From an uncultured SAR86 cluster bacterium (GTDB lineage: Bacteria; Pseudomonadota; Gammaproteobacteria; Magnimaribacterales; Magnimaribacteraceae): 64,000 bases of DNA. Below the pieces are notes generated by a model. The model saw only the letters and a program-made list of their open reading frames with translations, was not told the DNA's origin and made no database searches. The stretch lies in contig CACNCK010000001.1 of assembly GCA_902618945.1 (NCBI GenBank), positions 1-64,000 of the forward strand, in the 5' to 3' direction. This document shows positions 23,530 through 33,420 of the stretch, piece by piece (the first letter of the stretch is position 1; the number at the start of each line of letters is the position of its first letter). The translations under genes were made by a program, and so were the position numbers.

Positions 23530-24430
23530 TTTTAGCTCCTTTTTTTGCTCGTGGATGGGCTTTGTCATAAATCTTTGAGAGATGTTGAAAGTCTAATTTT
23601 GTATATATTTGCGTAGTACCGATATCTGAATGGCCGAGCATTTCTTGAACTGCTCTTAAGTCTCCACTTGATTCGAGTACATGACTTGCAAAAGAATGTC
23701 TTAACATATGAGGATTGATTCCTGGAAGACCCCTTTTAAGGCATAATTTTTCAAGTCTAAGTTGAATAGACCTTTCAGAAATACGGCTTCCCTTATTGTT
23801 TAGAAATATTGCATTTGTCTGAGTCTCTTTAGATTCCAACAATTCATTTCTATAAATAATCCAATCTCTTAATGACTGAATAGCTTTTGTTCCAACTGGA
23901 ACAATGCGAGTTTTATTTCCTTTTCCAGTTACTACACATGTTCTCTCTTTAAGATCAAGGTCTTCAAGGTCTAATTTACAAATTTCTGATAAACGTAGTC
24001 CAGAAGAATATAAAAGCTCTGCGATGGCCTTATCTCTTGTTTCTATCATTCCTTTAGGTTTAAAGTCCAAAAGTCTTTGAACTAAATCAGCATCCATAGC
24101 CTTAGGAAGAAGCTGGGCTGATTTAGGTGAAACTATATTTTTTGCAGGGTTCAACTTAATTTTTCCCTCGGCAAGTAAATATTCATAAAAAGTTCTACAG
24201 GAAGACAATAATCTCTGAATACTCCTGGGGCTTATACCCCTTCGCCTTTCATCATTGATAAAGGTTCTTATGTCATGTTCATTTGCATTTTTCCAATCTT
24301 GTCTGTCATTGGTGGAAAGATATTGGGATAGTTTTTCTAAATCTCTTTGATAGCCTTTAAGGGTGTGCGGTGAATATTGTTTTACCGATTCTAAGTAAGA
24401 TAGAAAAATTTTTATTTCAGTACCAAGCAT
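23519..24430 (-). CDS. xerC: Site-specific tyrosine recombinase XerC
   Basis: A 303-residue recombinase that, with XerD, resolves chromosome dimers at dif. The N-terminal SAM-like core-binding domain (FLSYLESVKQYSPHTLKGYQRDL) precedes the catalytic domain. Arg I is in YSSGLRLSEI, Lys in VTGKGNKTR, H-x-x-R in HMLRHSFASHVL, His in LGHSDIG and the nucleophile Tyr in TTQIYTK. Its place after dapF and the DUF484 gene is the conserved gammaproteobacterial position of xerC, so it is the housekeeping recombinase and not a phage integrase. It is adjacent to DUF484 without a gap and overlaps the HAD gene by 11 bp. Confidence 0.95.
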   Translation of the reverse strand: MLGTEIKIFLSYLESVKQYSPHTLKGYQRDLEKLSQYLSTNDRQDWKNANEHDIRTFINDERRRGISPRSIQRLLSSCRTFYEYLLAEGKIKLNPAKNIVSPKSAQLLPKAMDADLVQRLLDFKPKGMIETRDKAIAELLYSSGLRLSEICKLDLEDLDLKERTCVVTGKGNKTRIVPVGTKAIQSLRDWIIYRNELLESKETQTNAIFLNNKGSRISERSIQLRLEKLCLKRGLPGINPHMLRHSFASHVLESSGDLRAVQEMLGHSDIGTTQIYTKLDFQHLSKIYDKAHPRAKKGAKNDN

Positions 24431-25093
24431 TTAAAAATTGTTTCTATCGATAAGCCTGGATAGAGTTTCTGCTACAAATTCTAAAAATAATGAATCATTT
24501 TCTTTTGAATACGTATTTTCGTTTTTAGAACCCAATGCAAGCATTCCAGGGCAATCAGTATTTTTGATGGGAACTAAAACACAATCCTTAATTTTTGTTT
24601 TTTTGTCAAAAATATAGTCTGATTCTTGTTTATCCAAGGGGCCGCAATATATATCTGAAGCATTATATTTTTTCCCAATTGCTTTATGTGCTCGTTGGGC
24701 ATCAAGAATTCTACCTTTAGGTAAGTTAGGATTTTCTTTAAAAAATAGAACTTTACAGGCATCTGCCTGAAATTTTTTTGAAAAAGAGTTTTCCGTTGAT
24801 GCGATTACATCCGTTAAATTTTTGCATACAATTAAATTTAAGATAAGTTTTTTAGTTTTTTCGAAAATACCTTCATTAGCTTTTGCAATTTCAAGCAGTT
24901 CAAGTAAGTTTCCGGAGGTCGATTCGTAGTTCTTTCTAAGAACTTCAACTTGTTTTTGAATCAAAGAAACTGCTCCTCCAGTTTTATGAACTATTTCTAT
25001 TGAATCTAATATATGGGAATTGTTCGAAAGGAAATCAGGGTTTAGGACCAGAAATTCTTCTACTTGCTTTGCATCAATGGATTTTTTTGGCAT
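24431..25093 (-). CDS. DUF484 family protein (GAF-like)
   Basis: A 220-residue protein of the DUF484 family, which always sits between dapF and xerC in Gammaproteobacteria. The N-terminus (VEEFLVLNPDFLSNN, then GGAVSLIQKQVEVLRK) is the family signature. The rest is predicted as a GAF-like sensory fold, with LVPIKNTDCPGMLALGS as its core strands. The function of the family is not established. Its start overlaps the dapF stop by one base (TAATG), so translation is coupled. Confidence 0.88.
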   Translation of the reverse strand: MPKKSIDAKQVEEFLVLNPDFLSNNSHILDSIEIVHKTGGAVSLIQKQVEVLRKNYESTSGNLLELLEIAKANEGIFEKTKKLILNLIVCKNLTDVIASTENSFSKKFQADACKVLFFKENPNLPKGRILDAQRAHKAIGKKYNASDIYCGPLDKQESDYIFDKKTKIKDCVLVPIKNTDCPGMLALGSKNENTYSKENDSLFLEFVAETLSRLIDRNNF

Positions 25094-25884
25094 TAAATTT
25101 TGATTTCTATTTCTTTTAAAAAAGTTGCAGAACCTTCAGCATATATTTTTCTTGATCCTATCTTATAGTCTACCAAAATGCTTCCTTGTTTGAAGTTCAC
25201 TTTTACCGGAGATGACATCGCTTTATTTGTTATGCCAATTAAAGCAGCGGCGCAAGCCCCACTTCCACATGCTAAGGTCTCGCCAACACCTCTTTCGTAA
25301 ACTCTTAGATTGATCTCATTATCATTCACTATATTTGCCAAGCCAAAGTTAACCCCATCGGGAAATAATTTATTAGTTTGTAGCTTTTCACCCATAACAC
25401 TGAGATCTACTTTAGAGTCTCTATCTAGAAATGTTACTCCGTGAGGATTTCCAAGTTCTATACATTCTAGAAATAGCTCTTGCCCTTCAATATCTAATGT
25501 AACCTGATTGATTTCTTCTAAAATCTCAAAAGAAGCCGAAAACCTATCTTCACTCAATGACTCTAGGTACCAGATACCTCCATCAGTTTTAACTTTAACT
25601 TTCTTTGAAGCACATAAAGAGTGATCTTCTAAAAATTTAGAAACACACCTTGCGCCATTGATGCAATTTGACGCAATAGAACCATCGTTGTTGTATATTT
25701 TTGCATCGAAATCATTTTTCGGCTCTTCTGGAGGCAATACCAATATCAGTTGATCAAAATCTATTTTGTGATTTTGATATATTTTAAGTACATCTTCTGA
25801 ATTGATAGAAATATCATTTCTTAAAGAATCAATAATGGCAATGATATTCCCAAGCCCTGAGTAAATGTATAAGTCTATTGACAT
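25093..25884 (-). CDS. dapF: Diaminopimelate epimerase with a variant first active-site motif
   Basis: A 263-residue PLP-independent racemase that converts LL- to meso-diaminopimelate for lysine and peptidoglycan. The two catalytic cysteines are C74 (NCINGARC) and the one in ETLACGSGACAAA near 211. The first motif is normally C-G-N-G-x-R, but here the Gly after the catalytic Cys is Ile, which is odd because that backbone helps hold the alpha-carboxylate. YERGVGET and NPHGVTF are normal. Length is slightly short of the usual 274. It is followed by DUF484 (1-bp overlap) and preceded by lysA (6 bp), both in the same pathway or operon. Confidence 0.93.
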   Translation of the reverse strand: MSIDLYIYSGLGNIIAIIDSLRNDISINSEDVLKIYQNHKIDFDQLILVLPPEEPKNDFDAKIYNNDGSIASNCINGARCVSKFLEDHSLCASKKVKVKTDGGIWYLESLSEDRFSASFEILEEINQVTLDIEGQELFLECIELGNPHGVTFLDRDSKVDLSVMGEKLQTNKLFPDGVNFGLANIVNDNEINLRVYERGVGETLACGSGACAAALIGITNKAMSSPVKVNFKQGSILVDYKIGSRKIYAEGSATFLKEIEIKI

Positions 25885-25890
25885 GACTGA

Positions 25891-27114
25891 CTATGATTCT
25901 AAAGCTATGAGATCTTCAAATGTTTCTTTTCTTCTTATGACTTCAATTTCATCGCCAGTGACAAGTAACTCCAGAGGCTTAAGTCTAGAGTTATAGTTTG
26001 AGCTCATAACAGAACCATAGGCACCTACATCCATGAAAGCAACAAAGTCATTTGGTAAAATTTTTAGATTCCGGCCTTTGGCAAGTATATCCCCAGTCTC
26101 ACAAACTGGACCCGCTAAATCGTAAGTATCAGATGATATTTCTCTATTTTCTAATTCTTTTACCTCATGCCAGGCTTCATATAACGAGGGCCTAATCAAA
26201 TCATTCATACCTGCATCAATAATTGCAAATTTTTTCCCACCTGCATTTTTTATGTATTCTATCTTTGTGACAAGTATTCCAGCAGATCCAATGATTGATC
26301 TACCAGGCTCTAGTATTATCTTATACTCCTTACCTTCTAATCTATTTTTTACTCCTGCCATTAAAATTCCCGGATCTCCTTCTTTTTCGTCTTTGTACTG
26401 GATACCAAGGCCACCACCAATATCTAAAAATTTAATGGCATGCCCATTTAATGAAAGATTATCTGCAATTTCACATATTACATCCAAGCTTTTCAGAATT
26501 AGATTTTCATCAGAAATCTGAGAGCCTATGTGACATGCAACAGAAGCTATATTTACGAGTTTATTATCTCTCGCTTCGTCTGATATTTTATTAACTGCTT
26601 CACTATCTAAACCAAATTTTGAAGTTTTTGATCCCGTTTCAATATATTTATGAGAGCCAATGGCTATATCGGGGTTAACTCTTAATGCACAATTTACAGA
26701 TTTATTAAGTTGTTCAGAAATTTTTGCTATTCTCTCAAACTCACCATATGACTCTATATTGATAGAGAGGATTTCGTTTTCTACCGCTAATTTTATTTCC
26801 TCATTTGACTTCGCAACGCCAGAAAACACAATTTTATTCTTATCTGCACCTGCCTTTAGACATCGTTTGAGCTCATTTCCAGAAACCACATCAAATCCAG
26901 AGCCAAGTTCAGATAATAATTTTAGAATGTGAAGATTAGAATTCGCTTTTACTGCATAACAAATCAGATCATTGCTGCCAACTTCATTTTGATACTTTCC
27001 AAAGTTACTTTTAATTTGCTTTGCAGAATAGATAAATATGGGAGAACCATATTCTCTTGCTAAATTAATAACAGGAACATTTTCAATCCAAAGTTGTCCT
27101 TCAATTTCTTTCAT
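25891..27114 (-). CDS. lysA: Diaminopimelate decarboxylase
   Basis: A 407-residue fold-III PLP enzyme that makes L-lysine from meso-diaminopimelate. The PLP lysine is K56 (ICYAVKANSN). SVACHIGSQI, LDIGGGLGI (phosphate-binding glycines), EPGRSIIGSAG and GPVCETGDILA (the Cys that reaches the active site of the partner subunit) are all present. It begins inside the end of lptM (14-bp overlap) and is followed after 6 bp by dapF, so DAP synthesis and its use for lysine are co-transcribed with lptM. Confidence 0.96.
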   Translation of the reverse strand: MKEIEGQLWIENVPVINLAREYGSPIFIYSAKQIKSNFGKYQNEVGSNDLICYAVKANSNLHILKLLSELGSGFDVVSGNELKRCLKAGADKNKIVFSGVAKSNEEIKLAVENEILSINIESYGEFERIAKISEQLNKSVNCALRVNPDIAIGSHKYIETGSKTSKFGLDSEAVNKISDEARDNKLVNIASVACHIGSQISDENLILKSLDVICEIADNLSLNGHAIKFLDIGGGLGIQYKDEKEGDPGILMAGVKNRLEGKEYKIILEPGRSIIGSAGILVTKIEYIKNAGGKKFAIIDAGMNDLIRPSLYEAWHEVKELENREISSDTYDLAGPVCETGDILAKGRNLKILPNDFVAFMDVGAYGSVMSSNYNSRLKPLELLVTGDEIEVIRRKETFEDLIALES

Positions 27115-27226
27115 AGTTTGAAAAAAAAGTTTCAGGATTGTCAGGTAACCTTAAAGGAACTTTATTGCCACAGGAAGACAAGTTAAAAATAAACAATAAT
27201 AGTAAGATTCTCATACAAATGTTCAT
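27101..27226 (-). CDS. lptM: LPS-assembly lipoprotein LptM (YifL), 41 aa
   Basis: A short gene found by translating the strand between argH and lysA. Its ATG (27226-27224) overlaps the argH stop as ATGA and its end overlaps the lysA start by 14 bp. The 41 residues form a lipoprotein signal ending LSSC (Cys19), followed by CGNKVPLRLPDNP, matching the LptM/YifL signature C-G-x-K-G-P-L-x-L-P, with V in place of the second G. LptM is known to bind the LptD-LptE translocon and promote correct LptD disulfides, which ties in with DsbA and DsbB in this window. In Gammaproteobacteria the gene sits just upstream of lysA or dapF, as here. Confidence 0.88.
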   Translation of the reverse strand: MNICMRILLLLFIFNLSSCGNKVPLRLPDNPETFFSNYERN

Positions 27227-28629
27227 GATTGCTTCCTGATTAATTCTTTCTTGGCTATTTTTATTTCTTTTTTAACTTGCGAGGGCGCCGTACCACCTAC
27301 CTGTTTTCTGGATAAAATTGTTTTCTGTGGATCCAGATAATTTGCAACATCTTCGTTTATAGTTTTAGAAAATTTTCTTAAATCAGAAATTTCCAATTCA
27401 AAGATTTGAACCTTCTTCTTTTCTGCATGAGCAACAATCTTACCAACTATTTCATGTGCCTTTCTAAATGCAATACCTTTTTCAACCAGGTAGTCTGCTA
27501 AATCAGTTGCAGTTATTTGGCCAGTAAAACAATCACTTTTCATTTTCTCAATATTAGGCTGCATCCCGTCAATTATTAGTGACAGTAATTTAAGACTATC
27601 TTTGGTGAAATCAATACTATTGAAAATGTATTCCTTATCATCTTGTAAGTCTCTGTTATAAGTTAATGGAAGATTTTTCATCAATGACAGAAGCCCCATA
27701 AGATTAGCAATAGTTTTGGAGGCACCTCCTCTAATCAGTTCGGCCATATCAGGATTCTTTTTTTGAGGCATTATCGAAGAGCCCGTACACACTTCGTCAG
27801 ATAAACAGATATAACTATATTGGCTTGAAGACCAGAGTATTATCTCCTCACAAATTCTTGAAAGATGAATTCCTACTATTGATAAAGAAGAAGCTAACTC
27901 CAGAACAAAATCTCTGTCACTCACTGCATCCATTGAATTTCTACTTATCTCTCCAAAGCCCAGCTTCTTAGCAAGAAACTTTCTATCTATATTGAATCTT
28001 GTTCCAGATAACGCAGCTGAACCTAATGGCATGACATCCATTCTTTTTTTTGCATCTTCTAACCTCGAATAATCTCTAGACAGCATTTCGAACCAGGCCA
28101 TTAGGTGATGCCCAAAAGTCACCGGCTGTGCAATTTGAAGATGAGTTAGACCAGGCATCAAAGTATCGGTATTTTCGTCAGCTTTTTTTAATAAAGATTT
28201 TTGAAGTAAGATAGTTAAATTTAGGATCTCGTCTATTTGGTTCTTTAGAAATAGCCTTAAGTCTGTTGCTACTTGATCATTTCTAGATCTGCCAGTATGA
28301 ATTTTTTTTGCGGCTGTACCAGCAATTTTTACAAGCTTTGCCTCAATATTCATATGTACATCTTCTAGACTTGAATCCCAATCAAATTTATCGCGCTTTA
28401 TCTCATCTAAAATCTTATTGAGACCTTTTTTTATTTTTTTAAGTTCAGAGGAATTTATTAAATTCGCCACATTTAGTATCTCGGCATATGCAATTGAACC
28501 TTGGATATCGACTTCAAAGAGTCTTTTGTCTATATCAATAGATGCAGAAAATGACTGAGCGAGATTATCAGTCCCAGATTTAAATCTACCTCCCCATAGA
28601 GGATTTATTTCTTTTTCTTTTTTTGCCAT
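27223..28629 (-). CDS. argH: Argininosuccinate lyase
   Basis: A 468-residue fumarase-superfamily enzyme that splits argininosuccinate to arginine and fumarate. WGGRFKSG at the N-terminus, HTGRSRNDQVATDLRL, TVFGH-like QPVTFGHHLMAW and the signature GSSIMPQKKNPD with the catalytic Ser loop are all present. It is the first gene of the argH-lptM-lysA-dapF-DUF484-xerC-HAD operon, overlapping lptM by four bases (ATGA). The 28630-28740 region upstream holds its promoter, though no clean -35/-10 pair is apparent to me. Confidence 0.97.
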   Translation of the reverse strand: MAKKEKEINPLWGGRFKSGTDNLAQSFSASIDIDKRLFEVDIQGSIAYAEILNVANLINSSELKKIKKGLNKILDEIKRDKFDWDSSLEDVHMNIEAKLVKIAGTAAKKIHTGRSRNDQVATDLRLFLKNQIDEILNLTILLQKSLLKKADENTDTLMPGLTHLQIAQPVTFGHHLMAWFEMLSRDYSRLEDAKKRMDVMPLGSAALSGTRFNIDRKFLAKKLGFGEISRNSMDAVSDRDFVLELASSLSIVGIHLSRICEEIILWSSSQYSYICLSDEVCTGSSIMPQKKNPDMAELIRGGASKTIANLMGLLSLMKNLPLTYNRDLQDDKEYIFNSIDFTKDSLKLLSLIIDGMQPNIEKMKSDCFTGQITATDLADYLVEKGIAFRKAHEIVGKIVAHAEKKKVQIFELEISDLRKFSKTINEDVANYLDPQKTILSRKQVGGTAPSQVKKEIKIAKKELIRKQS

Positions 28630-28740
28630 AACATTATTTTTTCAGTTTACTAACTGTGCATCACTAATATGTAATTCTTAGTATAAAGCGGAGAAAACTC
28701 CAAAACTAAACATTTCGAGTTTTAACTTTGAATAATCAGA

Positions 28741-30138
28741 TTAGTATTTATATATTTCTGACTTGAAAGGCCCCTCTTCGGGTACATTGATATATTCGGC
28801 TTGATCAGAAGATAGTTTAGTCATGACTCCGCCAAATCCTTCAACCATATAAGAAGCTACCTCTTCATCCAATTTCTTAGGTAATACTTCAACCCGGATA
28901 AGCTCTTGTTTCTTATCTTCATCATTAATTTGAGCAAATTTCTTTTCATATAAATACATTTGGGCAAGTACTTGATTTGCAAAAGAGCCATCCATGATCC
29001 TTGACGGGTGCCCTGTTGCATTGCCTAAGTTCACAAGTCGTCCTTCTGACAGAAGAATAATGTAGTCTTCGCTATCCATATCAGGCATTTCGCCAGCTTT
29101 AGTATCTCTAAAGATCTTATGAACTTGCGGTTTTACCTCTTCCCACTGCCATTCATCGCGCATGTATTGTGTATCTATCTCAGTATCAAAATGACCTATG
29201 TTGCAAACCACTGCTCCATTTTTCAAAGCTTTAAGCATATGTTTATCACAAACTTTGTAGTTGCCAGTTGTTGTGACAATTAGATCAGTATCCTCCAATA
29301 GAGCTTTATTTATTGAATCTTCAGAGTCATTATTAATTCCATCTATGTAAGGTGAAACAACCTCATAACCATCCATACAAGCTTGCATGGCACAAATTGG
29401 ATCTATTTCAGTGACTCTAACCACCATCCCTTCTTGTTTAAGACTTTGTGCAGATCCTTTACCTACATCGCCATATCCAATTACCAGGGCTTTTCTACCA
29501 GAAAGAAACATATCTGTTCCTCTTTTTATTCCATCATTTAAGCTATGCCTTGTGCCATATTTATTATCAGCCTTTGATTTTGTTACTGAGTCATTCACAT
29601 TGATTGCTGGAACTTTCAGCTCACCTTTTTCGATCATCTCATTAAGTCTTAAGACGCCAGTAGTTGTCTCCTCTGTAATGCCATGGATATTTTCAAGAAT
29701 TTCAGGATATTTATTATGTGCCATGGCAGTTAGGTCACCTCCATCATCAAGGATCATATTTGCATCCCACGGTTTTCCATCAGACAGAATTGTTTGTTCT
29801 ATGCACCAGTTAAACTCTTCTTCGGTTTGACCTTTCCAGGCAAATACTGGCACACCTGATTCAGCTATAGCTGCTGCCGCATGATCTTGAGTAGAAAAAA
29901 TGTTACATCCAGACCATCTTACTTCTGCACCCAGTGCGGTTAAGGTTTCTATCAAAACTGCCGTCTGTATAGTCATATGGATACACCCAAGAATTTTAGC
30001 GCCCTTGAGAGGCTGCTCATTTCCATATCTTTCTCTAAGTTTCATTAAGGCAGGCATCTCAGACTGGGCTATAACTATCTCTTTTCTTCCCCAATCTGCT
30101 AATTCCATATCAGCTACTTTATAATCTTTATTACTCAT
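28741..30138 (-). CDS. ahcY: S-adenosylhomocysteine hydrolase
   Basis: A 465-residue NAD-dependent enzyme that splits S-adenosylhomocysteine to adenosine and homocysteine, relieving inhibition of methyltransferases. [14 protein letters not shown] is the NAD-binding loop, [10 protein letters not shown] and [10 protein letters not shown] (the catalytic Lys and Asp region) are typical, and the C-terminus is [11 protein letters not shown] (the K-x-x-x-Y-R/Y tail that reaches the partner's NAD). Length is that of the long proteobacterial type. It lies 5 bp after metK, so the SAM cycle enzymes are made together. Many SAM users (FkbM, UbiE, 63009 gene) are in this window. Confidence 0.97.
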   Translation of the reverse strand: MSNKDYKVADMELADWGRKEIVIAQSEMPALMKLRERYGNEQPLKGAKILGCIHMTIQTAVLIETLTALGAEVRWSGCNIFSTQDHAAAAIAESGVPVFAWKGQTEEEFNWCIEQTILSDGKPWDANMILDDGGDLTAMAHNKYPEILENIHGITEETTTGVLRLNEMIEKGELKVPAINVNDSVTKSKADNKYGTRHSLNDGIKRGTDMFLSGRKALVIGYGDVGKGSAQSLKQEGMVVRVTEIDPICAMQACMDGYEVVSPYIDGINNDSEDSINKALLEDTDLIVTTTGNYKVCDKHMLKALKNGAVVCNIGHFDTEIDTQYMRDEWQWEEVKPQVHKIFRDTKAGEMPDMDSEDYIILLSEGRLVNLGNATGHPSRIMDGSFANQVLAQMYLYEKKFAQINDEDKKQELIRVEVLPKKLDEEVASYMVEGFGGVMTKLSSDQAEYINVPEEGPFKSEIYKY

Positions 30139-30143
30139 AATAT

Positions 30144-31301
30144 TTATCCTTTTAATGCTTCTACTTTATCTGTTTTTTCCCAAGTAAATGCAGCTTCTTC
30201 TCTTCCAAAGTGACCATAGGCGGCTGTAGATTGGTAAATCGGTCTTTTAAGATTAAGCATATTGATTAATTGCATAGGCCTCAGATCAAAATGTTCTCTA
30301 ATTAGATCAGAAATTTTTTCTTCATCAATTTTACTTGTTCCAAATGTGTTAACACTAATAGAGGTTGGTTCAGCAACGCCGATAGCATACGATACCTGAA
30401 TCTCACATCTATCAGCCATGCCAGCAGCTACGATGTTTTTTGCTACGTATCTCCCGGCATAAGCAGCAGATCTGTCTACTTTAGAAGGATCCTTTCCTGA
30501 AAAAGCGCCACCTCCGTGTCTGGCCATGCCACCATAGGTATCAACGATGATTTTTCTTCCAGTGAGTCCACAGTCACCTACTGGACCACCTATTTCAAAC
30601 CTTCCTGTAGGATTGATGAAATATTTTGTATCTTCATTTAACCAATTAGAAGGAAGAATTGGTTTGATGATTTCTTCCATGACACCTTCTTTTAGATCTT
30701 CTTGAGAAATGTCAGGATCATGCTGTGTTGACAATACAACAGCAGAGATAGATTGAGGTTTGCCATCTTCACCGTAAACGAAACTAACTTGGCTTTTAGC
30801 ATCTGGTCTGAGCCAGGATAATTTATTGCTTTTTCTAATGAAGGCTTGTTGCTCAACTAGCCTATGCGAGTAAGTAATTGGAGCCGGCATTAATACTTCT
30901 GTTTCATTTGTAGCGTAGCCAAACATCAAGCCTTGATCTCCAGCACCTTGCTCTAAATCCTCACCTTCACCTTCGTTAACACCTTGCGCAATATCTTGAG
31001 ATTGCTTACCGATGGCATTGACTACCTCACATGTGTTTCCATCACAGCCAACATCTATATTGTCATAGCCTATATCGAGAATAACTTTTCGCGTTAGAGC
31101 TTCTAGGTCTGGATCAGATCCACTTGTTATTTCTCCAGCGAGAACGACCAGGTTATCTTTGACTAAAGTTTCACAGGCAACTCTTGATTCAGGATCATCT
31201 TTTAGCATTGCATCAAGCACAGCATCCGAAATTTGATCCGCCATCTTATCTGGGTGACCTTCCGATACGGATTCAGAAGTAAATATTTTATATTCAGACA
31301 T
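30144..31301 (-). CDS. metK: S-adenosylmethionine synthetase
   Basis: A 385-residue MetK that makes SAM from methionine and [22 protein letters not shown] (ATP-binding His and Asp), [12 protein letters not shown], and [19 protein letters not shown] (the P-loop-like motif) identify it. The ribosome site GGAGG (31310-31306) is five bases before the ATG and can pair weakly with an upstream CTCC (31322-31319). It is divergent from tkt across a 128-bp region and is followed by ahcY after 5 bp. Confidence 0.97.
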   Translation of the reverse strand: MSEYKIFTSESVSEGHPDKMADQISDAVLDAMLKDDPESRVACETLVKDNLVVLAGEITSGSDPDLEALTRKVILDIGYDNIDVGCDGNTCEVVNAIGKQSQDIAQGVNEGEGEDLEQGAGDQGLMFGYATNETEVLMPAPITYSHRLVEQQAFIRKSNKLSWLRPDAKSQVSFVYGEDGKPQSISAVVLSTQHDPDISQEDLKEGVMEEIIKPILPSNWLNEDTKYFINPTGRFEIGGPVGDCGLTGRKIIVDTYGGMARHGGGAFSGKDPSKVDRSAAYAGRYVAKNIVAAGMADRCEIQVSYAIGVAEPTSISVNTFGTSKIDEEKISDLIREHFDLRPMQLINMLNLKRPIYQSTAAYGHFGREEAAFTWEKTDKVEALKG

Positions 31302-31429
31302 ATTGCCTCCACTAGCAAGGAGCGAGTATTTTACACAAAACTATTTTTTTTACTGAAAAAAACTAAGTTTTTATTAGTATTTCTATATACATAAAAAAAT
31401 ATTTCAGCGACAATAAGTTGACCAAAAAA

Positions 31430-33418
31430 ATGAGTAATATTTCAAGCTCCCTATCAGCTAATGCCCTAAGAATTTTAGCGTTAGACTCTGTGAAACAGGC
31501 GAATTCTGGCCATTCCGGCATGCCCATGGGTATGGCCGATATAGCCGAAGTACTTTGGCAGAATCATTTAATACACAATCCGACAAATCCTGAGTGGTTT
31601 AATAGAGACAGATTTGTTTTGTCAAATGGTCATGGATCTATGCTTATATATGGACTTTTGCACCTCACAGGTTATGACATATCTATCCGGGACTTGAAAG
31701 ATTTTAGACAGTTGCATTCAAAAACTGCAGGTCACCCGGAATTTGGAATAACTCCAGGCGTAGAAACTACTACTGGACCATTAGGACAAGGTATTGCTAA
31801 TGCAGTAGGAATGGCCATAGCCGAAAAAACTCTTGCATCTAAATTCAACACTAAAAAACATAAAATCGTTGATCATATGACTTATGTATTTGCTGGAGAT
31901 GGTTGTTTAATGGAAGGTATATCTCATGAGGCTTGCTCTTTGGCGGGAACGCTCGGTCTTGGAAACTTAGTAATTTTATATGACGATAATGATATTTCCA
32001 TAGATGGAAATGTAGAAGGATGGTTCACAGAAGATATCCCAAAAAGGTTTGAATCCTATGGATGGGAAGTTATACCGAATATCGATGGACATAATTTTGA
32101 AGAAATAGATCAAGCTATCATTAAAGCAAAATCTAATGATGAAAAACCTACTCTGATATGTTGCAAGACAGTTATTGGAAAAGGATCGCCAAATATTTCA
32201 GGCACAGCGGCCGCACATGGAGCCATTTTAGATGCTGATGAGATTGATTTAACCAGAAAAGAATTAAATTGGCCCAATGATCCTTTCAATATACCGCAAG
32301 AAGTGTATGAGGACTGGGATGCAAGAAATGCTGGAAATCAGAAAGAGGAAGATTGGAATAAAATATTTGAAGAATATGCTTCAGAAAATCCAGAACTATC
32401 TAGTGAATTAAAAAGGTTGATCAGAGGTGATTTACCAGATCGAATCGAGAATAGTATTTATTCTTTCATTGAAGAAGTTCAAAAGGATCTACCCAAGATG
32501 GCAACAAGAGTTTCTTCCCAAAAAGTCTTAAATATCCTGGGTCCTCTCATTCCAGAATTATTAGGCGGATCAGCAGACCTTACAGGCTCAAACAATACAA
32601 ATTGGGATGGAACTAAAGAAATAAGAGCGAATGACTTTTCTGGAAACTATATTAACTATGGCGTTAGAGAGTTTGGAATGACTGGTATTATGAATGGTTT
32701 AGTTTTGCATGGTGGTATAAAAGCCTACGGGGGAACTTTTTTAACATTCTTAGATTATGCTAGAAATGCCGTAAGAATGGCTGCTTTAATGAAGATACAG
32801 ACAATACTTGTCTATTCTCATGATTCAATAGGAGTTGGAGAAGACGGTCCTACCCATCAACCTGTTGAACATTTAACAAGCTTAAGGACTACTCCTAATC
32901 TAGAGACATGGAGGCCTTGCGATACTTCTGAAACAGCTATTTCGTGGCTAGCTGCTCTGGAAAATACAGATAAACCCACGGCACTCATACTATCTAGGCA
33001 AGGGCTTCCAAACTACGAAAGAAGTAAAGACCAAGTTAGTTCTATTAAGAAAGGTGCCTACATCCTTTGGGAGCCTGAAGTCGAACCAGAACTAATTTTT
33101 ATCGCTACTGGTTCCGAAGTGGAGCTTGCAATGTCAGTGGCTGAGGAAGTAAAAGATAGGACTTCAGTTAGGGTTGTTTCGATGCCCTGCACGGAAAGAT
33201 TTGATTCTCAATCGGAAAATTACAAAGAATCCATTCTCGGTAAAGGGATTAAAAGAGTTTCTATTGAGGCTTCACAATCTGATTGGTGGAGAAAATATGT
33301 TGGACTTGAAGGGGATGTTATAGGAATGGATTCCTTCGGTGAATCAGCTCCCGGAAATATACTTTTTGAGCATTTTGGATTTACGAAAGAACAAATTATT
33401 TCAAAACTCGGTCTGTAG
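31430..33418 (+). CDS. tkt: Transketolase
   Basis: A 662-residue thiamine-diphosphate enzyme of the pentose phosphate pathway. I choose ATG 31430. A TTG 12 bases earlier would add four residues (MTKK). The early active-site segment reads [13 protein letters not shown], with Ser where most have Pro. The ThDP motif is [18 protein letters not shown] with the later N-D-N (DDNDISIDG). The pyrimidine domain has [12 protein letters not shown], and [18 protein letters not shown] is the donor/acceptor histidine loop. It opens a rightward operon tkt-pgk-fba-dtd. The gap/epd gene often seen after tkt is absent here. Confidence 0.96.
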   Translation: MSNISSSLSANALRILALDSVKQANSGHSGMPMGMADIAEVLWQNHLIHNPTNPEWFNRDRFVLSNGHGSMLIYGLLHLTGYDISIRDLKDFRQLHSKTAGHPEFGITPGVETTTGPLGQGIANAVGMAIAEKTLASKFNTKKHKIVDHMTYVFAGDGCLMEGISHEACSLAGTLGLGNLVILYDDNDISIDGNVEGWFTEDIPKRFESYGWEVIPNIDGHNFEEIDQAIIKAKSNDEKPTLICCKTVIGKGSPNISGTAAAHGAILDADEIDLTRKELNWPNDPFNIPQEVYEDWDARNAGNQKEEDWNKIFEEYASENPELSSELKRLIRGDLPDRIENSIYSFIEEVQKDLPKMATRVSSQKVLNILGPLIPELLGGSADLTGSNNTNWDGTKEIRANDFSGNYINYGVREFGMTGIMNGLVLHGGIKAYGGTFLTFLDYARNAVRMAALMKIQTILVYSHDSIGVGEDGPTHQPVEHLTSLRTTPNLETWRPCDTSETAISWLAALENTDKPTALILSRQGLPNYERSKDQVSSIKKGAYILWEPEVEPELIFIATGSEVELAMSVAEEVKDRTSVRVVSMPCTERFDSQSENYKESILGKGIKRVSIEASQSDWWRKYVGLEGDVIGMDSFGESAPGNILFEHFGFTKEQIISKLGL

Positions 33419-33420
33419 AA

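Noticed and set aside
23519-24430. Tyrosine recombinase as a sign of a prophage or island
   Set aside because: It has the XerC domain plan and the conserved dapF-DUF484-xerC position, with no phage genes around.
31305-31323. Hairpin that could hide the metK ribosome site, possibly a SAM riboswitch
   Set aside because: The stem is only four base pairs with one bulge, and I see no conserved SAM-riboswitch core or pseudoknot in the leader. It is kept as a weak hairpin in the metK entry only.
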